Assembly (NCBI RefSeq): GCF_030272615.1 | Contig: NC_081409.1 | Coordinates: forward strand, 914,612,340 to 914,676,339 | Length of the DNA: 64,000 nt | From: Cryptomeria japonica | Taxonomy: Eukaryota; Streptophyta; Pinopsida; Cupressales; Cupressaceae | Reading direction: 5' to 3' | Shown: positions 11,778 through 23,859 of the stretch, piece after piece | How the letters are laid out: each line of letters opens with the position of its first letter | Position numbering within the stretch: position 1 is the stretch's first letter | Notes under the pieces: model-generated | Seen by the model: the letters and a program-made list of their open reading frames with translations, nothing else | What the model was told of the DNA's origin: nothing | Databases searched by the model: none | Made by a program: the position numbers and the translations under genes

Positions 11778-14700
11778 GCCAAGTGAGCTTCCACCTTCAC
11801 GTGGTTGGCCCTGTTAAGTAGAGAATATTAAACTATTCTTGAAACAAAGCAAAACTCAATAAGATAACACACTTTTCAATATTTCATTATGTTGCACAGT
11901 TAATCTTATTGAATAATGTACGCATATTGAATCTTAATTGCAGGGTCCAACAGAGCCAACACGAACAACACCATGGTGCGAGTACAAAAGTTGTGAATAT
12001 GCCTCATCATGAATAAAGCTGAATTAGCGTATTCTTTGTAAAATCTCAAATGCTCTATACTTTGGAAGTTTTGAAATTTTTATGATCATATCGGTCCCCT
12101 GCCTAAAAGCTTTTTTCCTTGATTTGTTTGTGATACACATTGAGAGATTTTTGTTTTCCTTTTATTTATGCATGTCTTAACCATTCTCCACATGCTTCCC
12201 ATTCTTATTTAGATTGTTGTATTTTTACATATGTTGGAATATGTAGTTCCACGTACATGTTTTCTATGTTCTTTGTAACTATATGAAAAGGTGTAAAATG
12301 TGGGTATAGTCCAAAATCTTGATTACCAACAAGCTATTGTTGTTTAATAGTTCCAGTGTTTGTATTAATTGAAACAGTTTAACCCTTTTAACATGTTTCA
12401 TAGCAAACCTACACTTTGTATGCAATCTTATTGTTACAGTTCAATTACTGAGGTGATGTGATTTATCTTGACAATAGAATATCGGAATTTATTTGAATTT
12501 ATCTTGACAATAGAATATTGGAATTTAATACCATAATCCATGATGAAAACTGCCAAAAATGGAAATTTATCTTAGTTCGCAATTACGAAATGCTTTTGTA
12601 TAGGCCTCTCGAAGATTAAGTACATCAAATTGAGACTTTATAAATTGAGTGTATGTATTAGCAATCTCCCAAATTGTTCAATGGTCTCCAAACGTTGTCA
12701 ATTTTTTATTTTTATTTTAACTCAAATATGTATGGTATAGGCATATCATTGGTTGTGTGATTTTTTTTTCCCTTAAATGCTTCTACGACCAAAAGAGACA
12801 AGTTTTAGATGAAAATGGGGTCTTATGGGCCTTTTTGACACAATGGTAGGTTCTTTAGACCTGAAAATGCCCCAAAAACTAGTCGATTGCCTTAAGTTAC
12901 AAACAAATCCTTGTTTGTGAGCATGCTTCTTGATCTCCAATTTTGGTGGAATGAAAGATAATATTGAATTTCTCAAGCCTTTTGGATGCTTCGAAACCAC
13001 AAAAAAAAAGCTACTTTGATCATTGAAATGTTGTAGTGACTTGGATAAAAAAAGAAAACTAAGTCTAAACTTTAGAAGTTAGTTTTTTCTTGTCAAATTG
13101 TTTTCAATTTTCAAATCATCCAAGGATGCAAGAGGAGTATATTTTGTTATGACAAGATAAAAAAAAAACTTAGAATCTTTTGAAACCATTGAAACACGAG
13201 GACCCCTTCCCCCCCTCCAAAATCCCTATTTTTTCAGGATGCAATACTTAGGGGAAACATCCCCTTGCCGCACCACTTAGGGACATCCTAGGGACTCCAA
13301 GGAGTCTCTTGATAGTATTGAGGATGCCTATGAGTCTCCCATGGCCCCCAATTAGAAACTCCAATTCTAAACAAAAATGGTGAAATTATTGTGAAAATGT
13401 CATCCGTATTAAAGGTTTGGCAATGCCCTTTAACCTTGATGGGGGCTCTGCCCCAAACCCCCCACAAGGGGCACTACCCATTGACCCCAAACTTCTACCC
13501 ACCATTCTTATTGTTAATGCAATCGTTTCCATTTTTTTTATGTTGACTAGTTTAAACACTTAGTATGCCAAAGTTTCATCTGCAATTCTTATACTTATTC
13601 TTAGTTTGTTCCCAAAGTTCCAAAACTCTACCACCATTGTTAATGTTCAAATTTCAATGCAGTCATTGACATATTTTTAATGTTTATTGTAAAATTTACA
13701 TAGTGTGGCAAAGTTTTATTTACAGTTGTTATACTTATTCTATACACATCCTTTTATAATTAATTTTTTAAGTTGTATATATATTTGCATCCCACCCTGC
13801 CCCCTTCGTCATCCCCCTATCGTCCCCAAACTTAAGCCCTTGGTATGTTAAGATATGAAAGCTCACAATAGTTTCATTTGATATGTTAATTGAGGAAAAA
13901 CCTACAATATATAGCTTCCAAGATTCCAAACCCATGAGGATCATGAAGAGGTAGAAAACCAAAAAAAGAAATTGCTTATCCAAGTTTCCAAATTTGTGAC
14001 AAGGAAAAAGTAGAATCTCAATCAAAGAAGGAGAATGTGCAACTCATTATCTTATTCTACCTAAGTAAAAATATTACCTAATTAAGCTTTTTAATAGTGG
14101 AATATCACACTTAGGATAAAACATATCCAAGGTAAATAAAATATTACATTGATAGGCTTCTTTGGTTGCTCTAAAAGTGGCGCCTTATGAATTATGTTCT
14201 TGGATACTAAAGTGTCCAAATTCTTGGCACTCTTGATAGCTTCTTGTAGAGATTGTGATTCAAAGGCTTTAACCAAACCTTTCAATGGTTTCTGTTGATG
14301 TGTTTTTTATGCACTATGCAACACAAAATAAAATACTAAGTATTATATCCTCTCTTGAACAAAATCCTCCCAAGTGCTAAACTACGTGATCAAATGGGAT
14401 GACTCCAAGATTCCAATAGTCAGGTCTTGACTTTATATTGCAGATAGACTCAATGATTGTGATGTGATATCTTCTGGAATCACAAGAGGGACTTACGTTG
14501 CTTGGGTCAAGACCTATCCATTCTCATGTTTCATGATTGATTTACACTCCATGATTTAGGTCATCCTTGAGAAACATCTCAACTTAGCCAAATTTTGTTT
14601 TTTGTACCCTAATTCTTTAATTTTGACCCCTTACTAGCATTGCCTTAGGTTTTATTGGAATTCTTGCTTCTCTAGCATGGGCACATTTCTAGGGTTCATT

Positions 14701-15085
14701 CACACAAATTGCTCTTGATGAGCAAGCTAGTATCATGACCATGACTTAAACAAAATTTTAACTTAGTCAAATTATCTCCTCCAAACTTCTATGAGTTCAT
14801 CAGCTTCATTCTTCATCATTTGGATGTCTTTTGTCATTGGAAGGTAATTCTTGACCACCATACCTCAATCTTGACCTATGCTACCCTAAAACCCTAGAAC
14901 CTAGTCATGTTTACAATTGAGATCTTGGTGACTTGATCACTTAATACAACTTAATCATGCAGGTCTCATCTAACTCCGACTCCAACACTTAAGCAAATCA
15001 ACCCTAGCAACCAAGTACTTTGCGAAATATCTTGCAACTTGACAACATGGGTAATGATGGAGGAATGGAAGGTGAGACCTATAGA
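11778..15085. other. Long noncoding stretch
   Basis: AT-rich sequence with no reading frame that resembles a protein. It holds a duplicated phrase TATCTTGACAATAGAATAT (about 12467 and 12501), poly-T and poly-A runs, and a C-rich phrase at 13438-13500 with the short palindrome GGGGCTCTGCCCC followed by CCCCACAAGGGGC. The two short minus-strand frames at 13768-14025 and 14091-14285 show no recognisable domain. If the terminus at 15598 belongs to the upstream transposase gene, this stretch would be CACTA internal DNA. Confidence 0.4.
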
Positions 15086-15254
15086 GGTGAGAGAGAGAGA
15101 TAGGGTGAGAGGAAGAGATAATGACCTGGAGAGGGTAGAGAAAGAGAAGTAGAGAGGGAGAGAAGAAGAGAGGGATGGAGAAAGAGACCTAGAGAGGGGA
15201 GAGAGAAGAGAGATAGTAGAGAGGGATAGAGAAGAGAGATAGAAGAGAGATACC
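15086..15254 (+). repeat. GA-rich low-complexity tract
   Basis: Imperfect repeats of GAGAGA, GATAGAGAAGAG and AGAGAGGGAGAG on the plus strand, with a purine run on one strand for most of 170 bp. The Ser/Leu-rich reading frame on the other strand is an artefact of the composition. Confidence 0.85.
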
Positions 15255-15290
15255 AATGTCAATCTTTTTCTATAATTTTTTTTTTTTTGA

Positions 15291-15598
15291 GAACTCGGCC
15301 TATCGTCGGAATTCCGACTCCACAGGGTAAAATTCCGACAGAGGAGTGTCGTCGGAATTTTACCCTGTGGAGTCGGAATTCCGACGATAGGCCGAGATCG
15401 TGACGGTATTCTTTCTAGGTATGAGCATCCATGGCGGTCGTCGGAAAGGTTGGAGGTGATGTCGGAATTTCAACAACCACAAGGATAGTCGAAACTTCTG
15501 ACAAAAAGTTTTCGACGACTTTTTTGTCAGTAGTGCGATGAAATTTTGTTGGAATTCCGACGATTTGTCGTCGAAATTTTGACCCGAATGTACTAGTG
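15291..15598 (+). mobile_element. CACTA-type right terminus with subterminal repeats
   Basis: The plus strand ends ...TGTACTAGTG at 15598. Its reverse complement CACTAGTACA starts with the CACTA signature. Directly inside lie repeated, inverted copies of a GTCGGAATTCCGAC-like motif, the usual subterminal arrangement in this superfamily. The three bases after the end are TGA, the possible target duplication. I could not find a matching CACTAGTACA left end in the window, so either it lies before position 1 or this is a truncated end. Whether it belongs to the transposase gene at 2.6-11.5 kb is open. Confidence 0.7.
15294..15396. repeat. Perfect 46-bp inverted repeat with 11-nt loop
   Basis: The left arm 15294-15339 and right arm 15351-15396 are exact reverse complements over 46 bp, separated by 11 nt. 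Each arm itself contains the palindrome GTCGGAATTCCGAC. The same motif family (GTCGGAATTTC, GGAATTCCGACGA) continues to 15575, as expected for subterminal transposase-binding repeats of a CACTA element. The hairpin could also give a double-stranded precursor RNA. Confidence 0.95.
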
Positions 15599-16599
15599 TG
15601 ATAATGTAGGTCAATTCGAGGCAACAAAAATCCAATAAAAAAAATGGATTTGGTGGTTTTGACATATGACCTCTAAAAGACAATTTGATAGTTGGACCAT
15701 GTGGGAATGACAGTTAGATTGGTAAAATGAGCAAAGATGAAATTGACAAATATTAGGAAGGATAAGTCAAAATGTTGTTAGGTTTGAAAATTTGGAGTTT
15801 GACAATTTTGGATGGTTTTTTGCTAGAATAGTCTAAGTTTGTTTGGTCTAAACAAAATTCTCAAACTAGGTGACAAATCTACTAACTACTAAGTGTTGAC
15901 ATGTGTTTTGTGACCACACCAACACAGGAAAAAAGTTTCCCAATGGCTACCTTATCCTCTCTTGATCAAATCCAAATGTATGCTAAGTTTGTAGGAAGAT
16001 CATACAATTACTCCAAGGTTTTGATTGTGTACTAGTGACTTTATGTGGATATAGGCTCGTGTGGTGATGTAGCTAGTAATTTTGTAAGGAAAGCAAGTGT
16101 AGAAATACGCTTCCCTAATGTCAATTTGCAGGGGAAAATAAACTAGTGTTTACAAAATTTCAACATTTATAGAATATGGCATAAGCATAAGCATACACAA
16201 TTAAACAACACAGAGATAAAACACACAGAGTTAACATGGGAAAACCCTTTCAGGAGAAAAACCCACCACCAACAGAAAATAACTTTATTATCAGTATGTC
16301 AAATACAATAAAGTTCAGTATGCAAACTTCCTTACACTCTGTCAAACAATCGTTCCAGATGTAACAAACAACACTCAGATCAAAGTACAGTTCCAGATTG
16401 CTCAATAGCTATTCCAAGTCGTAACCATATATTCCATTCACGTTCAGCTTCAAATACCAAACTGGTCGATCATTTTTATGAGCAACTGCAGCAACGACTT
16501 GAAGTCTAACCATTTTCCTGCGTCGGTCTAAATTCATGGAAAACCAATTATCCCACATGCAGAGAGTCAATCAGTTTGTATTCATATACACCGACAGTC
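15599..16599. other. Noncoding, with a possible old LTR piece
   Basis: No gene is seen. At about 16185-16320 the sequence ACACAGAGTTAACATGGG, AAAACCC, CAGGAGAAAAACCCACCA resembles, on the minus strand, the late-LTR segment of plant Ty1/copia elements, where a GGGTTTTTC and CTCTGTGTGT pattern is common. No partner LTR, primer-binding site or pol sequence accompanies it, so this is only a suggestion. Confidence 0.35.
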
Positions 16600-18490
16600 T
16601 CATCCTTAGTGTTCGAGTGTTCACCTTTTTGGATCTCGGTTTGAACTCACGTCCGCAGTCGGTCTCTACTCCATCGACCATCGGGATAGCTTTCAACCGG
16701 TAGAGTCAATCGCCCGATGATACCTGATCACCGAAGGTGACTCCATCGAGTCATCGGCAAAACACAGGAAGTGTTACCCTGATCTTCGATAACCAAGAGT
16801 GAACCTCATCGACTCTGTTGGGTCTCAAATCAACAGATTGGATAGGTTCTAAGGAAATGCCAACTCCTATTATCAAACCCTCCAATTGACTTGGCCAACT
16901 TATAGAGTGAACCTATTTGGTTACTAACTCTCTCACTTTAGGCTCTGCAGGACCTAGGTGGGTATACCTACTCACTAGTTGTTCCTTCAGCTAATGCTTT
17001 TTATAGCAGATTTAGTGTCTTAATCTGATATCTCCTAGTCTCAGAATGGCATAAGTTTCTTAAACAGATTGATTTCAGATGTGTGCATTGATCTATGTAT
17101 CTTGTAAAAGTATATATGTTACACTTTGGCTAAATTACCTACTATACCTACTCTACTAATCCTAATGCTTAAAAGCAAAGGGTAATTGGTATGGTTAAAG
17201 GGTTTGTTTACAAATGATCAGTGCCTTTCCTCTTATTTGGGCTATAGAGTCTTATATTTCTTCAGGACTTATTGTGTAAACTTATGAGACAATTTTTAAA
17301 CCCACCCCTTTTGGTAAGTCTGTCAGTTACTGTTTCTTATGAGTTCTATTTTGATGTTTATATTGTAAACCGCTTGAATGAGTTTAACCCTAACTTTAAG
17401 AGACCATCCAAGGAAGAATTACAACGAACAATTACAATTCACAAGTAAATCCTTTTGATCCAAATCTACAATATGAAACACAAAACTTTACTGGAACAAC
17501 ACAAATAACCTTATCTCCTTTAGATAATATCACAAGCAACTACCTTTTGGAAATATGTTAACTCTCAACACATATGAGAAAGAAAATGCAACCAGTTATT
17601 TTTGATAAAAAGTTTAAAAGTACAAAATTTGCCTCCACTTTTTGTCTCTATTCCTTTTATGTTTTTTTTCTCTCTTTACATTTTACATCACACATATATA
17701 TGTGTTTGAATGGTTTTCATACCCCTTTGGGTGAAAAGACACCCCCCTTTTAAATAAAAATAATTCCAAATCCCGAAATTGCCTTAGTTTATGTAATTAA
17801 TTGTCACTTTACAAGTTGTTTAGGCATATTAGAGGTATTTTAAGGCTATTTTATGGGTATATAATGGATAAATGGTCTTTAAATGATGTAAATACCCCCT
17901 TTGGTCCTTCACACTCCATTTTTTATGCCCATTATTGTGTTTATGTTATGGTTTCATATTGTGCAACAAATATAAAATATATTACTTGTACCTATTCAAT
18001 ATATATATATATATATAGAATTTTTCTTGCTCCTTGTCTTGGAATTTGGAATTCTAAAAATTGCAAATTTTAGGGTTCCACAGACTCATCAGAACCAACA
18101 CTGTGAGGTTACCCCAATCTGCATTGTTATCCCGATAACCTAAAGTGGTCTCGTCGGGTCATCGGCTCACGCCCAAAACTGCTATCTCGATAAGCGAAGC
18201 ACTCTGAGAAAAAATAGAGTGGACTCATCGGGACTTTGGTGTAGCCTTCATCACGTCGACCTGATTGCCAATATCAACCTGATCACCGAAGGCGACTTCA
18301 TCGGGTATCAGCTTAACTCCAGACCGGAACCTCTCATAGCCGATGACAACCCAGACCGCCTAAGATAGCTCCATCGGGTCATCGACACAAATCTAATGCA
18401 GTCTTCCTGAAAGCCAAAATTATCCTGACGATCGAAGTCGACTTCGTTGGGTCATCGAAATAGCGTCAAACCTGCTCCTCCGAGCTCCGA
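16600..18490. repeat. Degenerate repeat block with CATCGGGTCATCGG-like core, split by an LTR
   Basis: At least seven imperfect units, roughly 60-65 bp apart, contain phrases such as GATCACCGAAGGTGACTCCA, TCATCGGGTCATCGG and CCCGATAACC. They lie at 16600-16815 and 18083-18480. The intervening 1267 bp is a solo LTR, and removing it makes the block continuous. The units are more GC-rich and CpG-rich than the surroundings. No reading frame runs through them. Confidence 0.65.
16816..18082. mobile_element. Solo LTR of an LTR retrotransposon, 1267 bp
   Basis: The segment begins TGTTGGGTCTC and ends GGGTTCCACA (TG...CA). It is flanked on both sides by the 5-bp direct repeat GACTC (16811-16815 and 18083-18087), the classic target duplication of LTR elements. 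It lies within an otherwise continuous repeat block. Internal features are AT-rich with a (TA)n run at 17999-18018 and no coding capacity; the short frame at 17801-18073 is not a gene. A solo LTR forms when the two LTRs of a full element recombine and delete the interior. Confidence 0.8.
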
Positions 18491-19610
18491 TGAAAGAGGA
18501 TACATTGGCAAGAGTCATGCCAATAGAGCTCACACATTTCCTTCACATTGTTTCATCGACAAGAGTTAACCCAATCAATATGAACAAATATCAAGTGAAT
18601 TAGAGGCACATTTCCAACAAATTCAAGGGGACTTACACACACTTTGAAGAAGATTAAGACAAATTTATAACTTTCAAGAAGATTTTTTGCAAATGATTTG
18701 ACTATTAAAGGTTCTCTTTTTTAGAACTTTTTCGACTAAATAATGTTGAAAGTAAATGAGGAAGGGTTTAAGGAAAGCTACTCTAAATCTAGGAACTTAG
18801 TAAATAACAATGTCTAGGATAGGATCAATCACACTTTAATTTGCCACGTTGAGACAACTACATGAAGCGAGTGCAATCTTCAAGGGTTGTGTTTGAAAGA
18901 TTTCAAATCATCAATGAATACCATCAGAGAATAATATTCATTCAATAATTCAGATTAAATGCACACATAAAATGGCTCAGTCCAACCTTATGTTGTTGAT
19001 AACAATTAGCTATCAACAAAAGGTACGAGCATACAATCTTCTCCTTATAACACTGCAATCAACTTCATTCGCCTAAGTGCTTGAGATAAATGTACTCTAA
19101 GCAAGGAAAGCGAAACCATGCAAGCTATGAAATGAGACAAGTATACACCATCAAAGAACAATGTATTATAGTTTATCACTTCAATAGCTTATTGCAACAA
19201 TCTCATACAATCTCCTTTATCTACAAATGAACGGGGTCACCCCCTTATATAGGCCTCTAGCCTTGATTACATTAGTGACTCTTTATGCCCATTATCAATT
19301 AATTACATTCCTACCAAAAATGGCATCTACTATGCATTAAATGCACCACTTCTTTCTAATTCACCCAATGCGTAATAAATGCCCCATCAAGCAAATATCG
19401 TCCATTGTGCAATAAATGCACCATCATGCAATAAATCACCCAAAATACCTTGAATGCTCCACCATCTCCTAAATCGGCCACATGCAATAAATGTTCCATT
19501 ATCTCGCCATGCATTGATTGAGCCATCATTTGGTCAAATATTCCAACAATGAATGTGCCACTACCTCATATGGTCAAAAGATGCTCATCCAAAATTGGAT
19601 GAGCACTATC
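18491..19610. other. Noncoding stretch
   Basis: No gene or clear element end is seen. A loosely repeated phrase (ATGCATTAAATGCACCA, GTGCAATAAATGCACCATC, ATGCAATAAATC, ATGCAATAAATGTTCCA) recurs between about 19330 and 19500 every 35-60 bp. It may be the 3' part of the minus-strand pseudogene that follows. Confidence 0.45.
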
Positions 19611-22477
19611 TCACTCATTAATGGCGAATACAATGAACCTAGCAATGATGGCCTCAAATTCTCCTAGAAAGACACTTGGCACGTTCTCCATCTGGAATTC
19701 CAGCAAGGAAATATCTTCTTCGCACTTGCAAAAAAACTTCTCCCAATCCACCCCTACCTCTTGAGTCCTTTGCATCATGCAGGAAAACAACGTGGCATTT
19801 TCCAGATGTTCTTTAGAAAATGATTCTACAAAGAAATATTCATGTGACCTGCCCTTCAAGAAGTCTATTGTTAACTTATGCTCAGTCAACCTTCTAAAAA
19901 ATAATACCTCAACTGCGTTGAGGACTTCTCCTTATATTTTCCTAACCGAGTCTTTCAAAGATTTAGACTCTCTATTGAATCTTTTAAAAGACTCCTTTCC
20001 AGTGCAAACAACATAAAACCACCATAGGAAGTCATAAACTTCACTTTCCTGGACAACCTTCCCTTCAATTAATGTTTGCCTGGGCATTCTCATTAATGCT
20101 CTAAGTCATGGAATAGTTAGGTATTGATAAATGTGCATATTTCCCATGAACTATCCGTCATTTCCAGCCTACTCAAGACAGCTTGAATTCTCCATTGGAT
20201 TTGAGCCAAGTCTTCGATGAATTTTCTGGCTGGAGTGAAGACATCTTCTACCCACTCCTTAGAGAATTGAGCTCTTTTTCTAACTTCTTCAGCACCATCA
20301 ATAGATTCTTTAGGAAGAGAGAAAGGAAGCACAAATAATGGATCTTCCTCCTTGAGTGGATGTTTAAAACTCCACACATATTCACACAAGGCTCTATTTT
20401 AACTTTCCAAATTCTTGTTCTTTTCCTTTATCTTTTTCATTTGTTCCTTCATTGCCAAGGAAGATTCATCAAAATCTTCCACCACCTATGTCATGGAAGC
20501 ACACCCTAAATTGAATTCTCTGATTACATATTCTTTGGGTGTGATCACACTTCTATCCTTATCTATCCTAGGCTCAACCAAATGCAGTGCTCTGGATCCC
20601 GAATCGTCCCGTGTAAACTTTGAAAACTTCTTGGCTACCTTTTTCTCTGTTGGTCTGTCCATTATGCTCAAAATTTCTAATTCTTGCATAGGATCCATTT
20701 CCTCTTCTGGTTCTTTTCTCATCCTTTCCTTCAGCCAATTTGGAGCAGCTGCTAGTTGGTCCTGAACTTTCATGGGCACTTGCTCTTGCGAAACTTCCTC
20801 CAAGTCTTCCAGAATTATCTCTATGAAACCATCCTGCTCATGTTGTTCTGGACTGGGAGGAAGCTCTTGGCTTTGAATTTTTGGCTAAACTAGTTTGTGA
20901 GAAGCATTGATGTTGAGAATATCTTATGCTTGTGCATTATTAGGAACATTATCTTGATTTTGACTCCTTGGGACCTCAGGTGCAAACATTTCAACTTCTT
21001 GCAAACTAGAAGAGCTAGTCGGTGATTGTTCTTTCTCCACCCTTGGCCTTTTCTACTACGATTCTTCTTAATGGGCTTGTTTTCTCTTCTTTGTTCTTGA
21101 ATTCTTAGGAACATTATTCTCTTTACTTTGCTCGACTCCTTCCTGCAAAATTTCTCCTTCTTTGGCTTGGGCTTGAGATGACCCTTATATGGCTTCACTA
21201 TGGGAATCCAAGTTTCCCATCAATTGGTAACTTGGGCGAACATTTCCTGCCTTCAGCCTCGTGATGTACTAATCAACCCAATGCCTGGTGAATTTTAGGA
21301 TAGGTCTAGTCAAAACATCCAGATAATCAATTTTTGGTTTCAAGCAATCTGGAGCCTGAATGGCCCTATCCTTCAAATTTTCAAATTCTGGTTGAACTAG
21401 ATTCTCATCCTCCTTGACCTGATCTAACATCTAAAGTATTTCACAAAGTTTGATCATGTCAAGGGACAACCTAGAGAACGTGTCCTCTTTCGAATTTCAA
21501 TATCATCCTTAGCATTAGCCCAGTAGTCCTCCAGATGGAATTTGTGCTTGAACTTCACTCTAATAACCATCCTTATTTTGTTGTATGGATCAAAGTAGGA
21601 TCTGACTATATGGGATGTTAGATGGTAAAATACCAATTCTTCTACAGAATTCTCAGTCACCACCAATGTCAGACACATTTCCATATAATCTCCTACGACA
21701 ATAGGAAATTCAATTGATAGCTTCTTCTTTTTCTTCTGAATTTTGTCATAGGTAGTCAACTATCTAGTGAGATCCAACAACACCATTTGGTCCATCGGAT
21801 ACCTCAATAGCTTATGTGAGAGAAAAGAGAATCCTTGAACTCGGATATAGGGAAACTTTGGAAATTGAATATACCAAGCTCTGTATTTTTATATTAGTGC
21901 TCTGTCTGCCTACAACAACCTTGTATGAGGTTCTCCTTGTAATAATCTATTTAAATGCATGGTGAAGGTGTCTCTGACTAACTTGAAAGATGTAGTGTTA
22001 TAAAAATGTAGCTATGGATATCATTTGTGAACCTTCAATTGACTTTGTCCACATCCCATGGGTCCCTTTCCTGGCAAGCCATTAAATTTGCCCATTCTTG
22101 CCAGTGAGTAGATGCCGTATGCACATAGTGGTTGATCAATCTTCCCCAATCTACTATCTCATTGCCTTTCATCACTTCACTGATGAAGAAAAATATCCCA
22201 TTTTGAACATGAAGGCATGTGGACATCCCACAATTCTACTTAGCATCATCACGAGGTTAGCATATTCTTGCTTTAAGTCAAAACTGGTGATCTATTTGGG
22301 CATCTTGGAAATATGTGGTCTTGACTTCTGTATCCAGATCTTGTTGATTATTTCAACACATCTTTCCATGCTAGCATCATATATCATTGCAACTCTATCC
22401 TTGGTTTTGTAAGTCATGGATCGGAATGCAGGAATCTCTAATGTCTCTCCACTTGCATCAGTTGTGAGGTTAGTCAA
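19611..22477 (-). pseudogene. Decayed minus-strand gene of unknown type
   Basis: A string of minus-strand reading frames runs from 22477 down to 19611: 22477-22292, 22226-22035, 21759-21454, 21198-20890, 20803-20486, 20389-20117 and 19889-19611. They look like fragments of one long protein broken by stops and frameshifts. Acidic and basic blocks alternate. Examples are IYDASMERCVEIINKIWIQK near the start, HWQEWANLMACQERDPWDVD in the second frame, and KEWVEDVFTPARKFIEDLAQ near the end. Several Lys/Glu-rich pieces suggest coiled or disordered linkers. I do not recognise the family. In plants, such repeated undefined frames usually belong to old retroelements. Continuity is inferred from order and strand. 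Confidence 0.4.
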
Positions 22478-23476
22478 TGAAGAGGTGAAAAAGACCTGCG
22501 AGGTGGATTAGTTAATAAGCATGCAAGTCAAACATATAATCATATAAAATCAAAGACATAACTCCAAAACACATGAAAACATGAATAAGATGCATATACC
22601 TCACAAAACCTTATACCTCTCCCTCGGATTGAGCTTGATGAAGTGAAGGCACCCCTTGGTGATGCTCCACTTGATGTGCTCCTCTTGCTTGCTTGCTTGA
22701 TGTGGATGGCTCTCCAATGTTGTGCACAAATGGAATGGATTTGGAAGATAATAAGGATGATATGATCAAGTGTGGATGAGATATGATTTGCACATGATAA
22801 GGTTGCCAAGATGAATTCCTGGGCTCAAAAGGACAACATAAGATTACTAAACTTGGAGATGAAGAATGGAGGGATGGAGACCTCACTTTATAGGAAGAGG
22901 GGAGGAAGAATGGATGGCTAGGATGGATTCAAGATGAAGGGCTAGGATTGCTTGTGAGCTCACACAAGGCCCAAGAGAGGGTGTGGAGACCAAGAGATAT
23001 GCCTTAAAGTCATTTCTTGTCTCCACACTCCTCAAGGTACATTGGGAAGACTTCCCAAGGTACCTTGAGAAGAGAAAAGTGCACTGGGAAGACTTCCCAA
23101 TGTGCCTTGAGAGGAGCAAGGGATGTGACATTCCTTAAAGAATGGGGAGGAAGAATTTAAAATTCTCCAAAAAGGGATAATCATGGGGATTGGAGGAATA
23201 GGAAGGAATTAAAAATTCCTTGAGAAAGGAGATGCCTAGAGGGATTGTGAGATTTTGAAGATCTCACATTCACCTAGGAAAAGAGCATTAAAAGCTAGTG
23301 GTTGGATGGAAGGGACAAGGAGTTGACTTCGTGGCTAATCATGATGATTAGCCATTAGCAACTCATTAGAAGGGGGATTAGAGGAAATGTTAGGTGGGAT
23401 TAGGATTTGTAGGAGGATTTGACTAGGAGAGAGAATGAGTGGAGGGAATTAAAAATTAGATGAATAAGGTTAAGTG
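22478..23476. other. Noncoding flank of the LINE, with hairpins
   Basis: AT-rich to purine-rich sequence. The minus-strand frames at 22540-23131 are Ser/His-rich and without a domain. Stretches such as GGAATTAAAAATTCC and AGGAGGATTTG recur. The sequence continues after the LINE at 29707, so the LINE landed inside this unit. Confidence 0.45.
23033..23108. repeat. Two adjacent near-perfect hairpins
   Basis: CAAGGTACATTGGGAAG and CTTCCCAAGGTACCTTG (23033-23067) pair at 16 of 17 positions around a single base. A second copy at about 23079-23108 (GTGCACTGGGAAG, ACTTCCCAATGTGCC) pairs similarly. A third imperfect pair, GTGTGGAGAC (22981-22990) and GTCTCCACAC (about 23019-23028), lies just upstream. 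This is a duplicated palindrome unit in noncoding DNA. Confidence 0.75.
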
Positions 23477-23492
23477 AGTTTAGGGAGTTTCT
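23477..23492 (+). repeat. Target-site duplication, left copy (LINE)
   Basis: Sixteen bases beginning AGTTTAGGGAGTTT are identical to 29691-29706, directly after the poly-A tail. The length is typical for target-primed reverse transcription. Confidence 0.9.
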
Positions 23493-23859
23493 GGCCTTCA
23501 TTGGCAAGATTACAGATGAGGTCGAGTGTTTTGAAAGTGCATAATTAGATGGTGAAGGATGTCTCTCTGCGGCGTTCTGGTGCGAGCTAGGGCCCGCGTG
23601 CTCTAGCTCTCCTGGCTGTTCGTTATCTGTGCTCGGTGGGCAGTTTTCTGGCGCGATCTCAAAGGGGGGTGGGTCTGCTTTATTCAGGGGTGCGTAGGCC
23701 GTTTGGGTAGGCGACCATTGCCTGGCTTGTGGGCAGGTTTTGTTCCTGCGTCTTCTGGCTGCGCGTGGTGGTTCTCACTGCGGGAGGAGTGTTGTGTCCT
23801 GAGCCTGAGGGTCTTTGGCCTTGGCTCTATCTTTCTTGGTGTGGCTGTGCTCTCGGTCT

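Noticed and set aside
16973-16990. CACTAGTTG at about 16976 as the CACTA left end matching 15598
   Set aside because: It diverges after CACTAGT, lies downstream of the right end and inside the solo LTR, and has no subterminal repeats.
22540-23131. Minus-strand ORFs of 82-91 codons
   Set aside because: Ser/His-rich with no domain, overlapping each other in different frames, in purine-biased noncoding DNA with hairpins.
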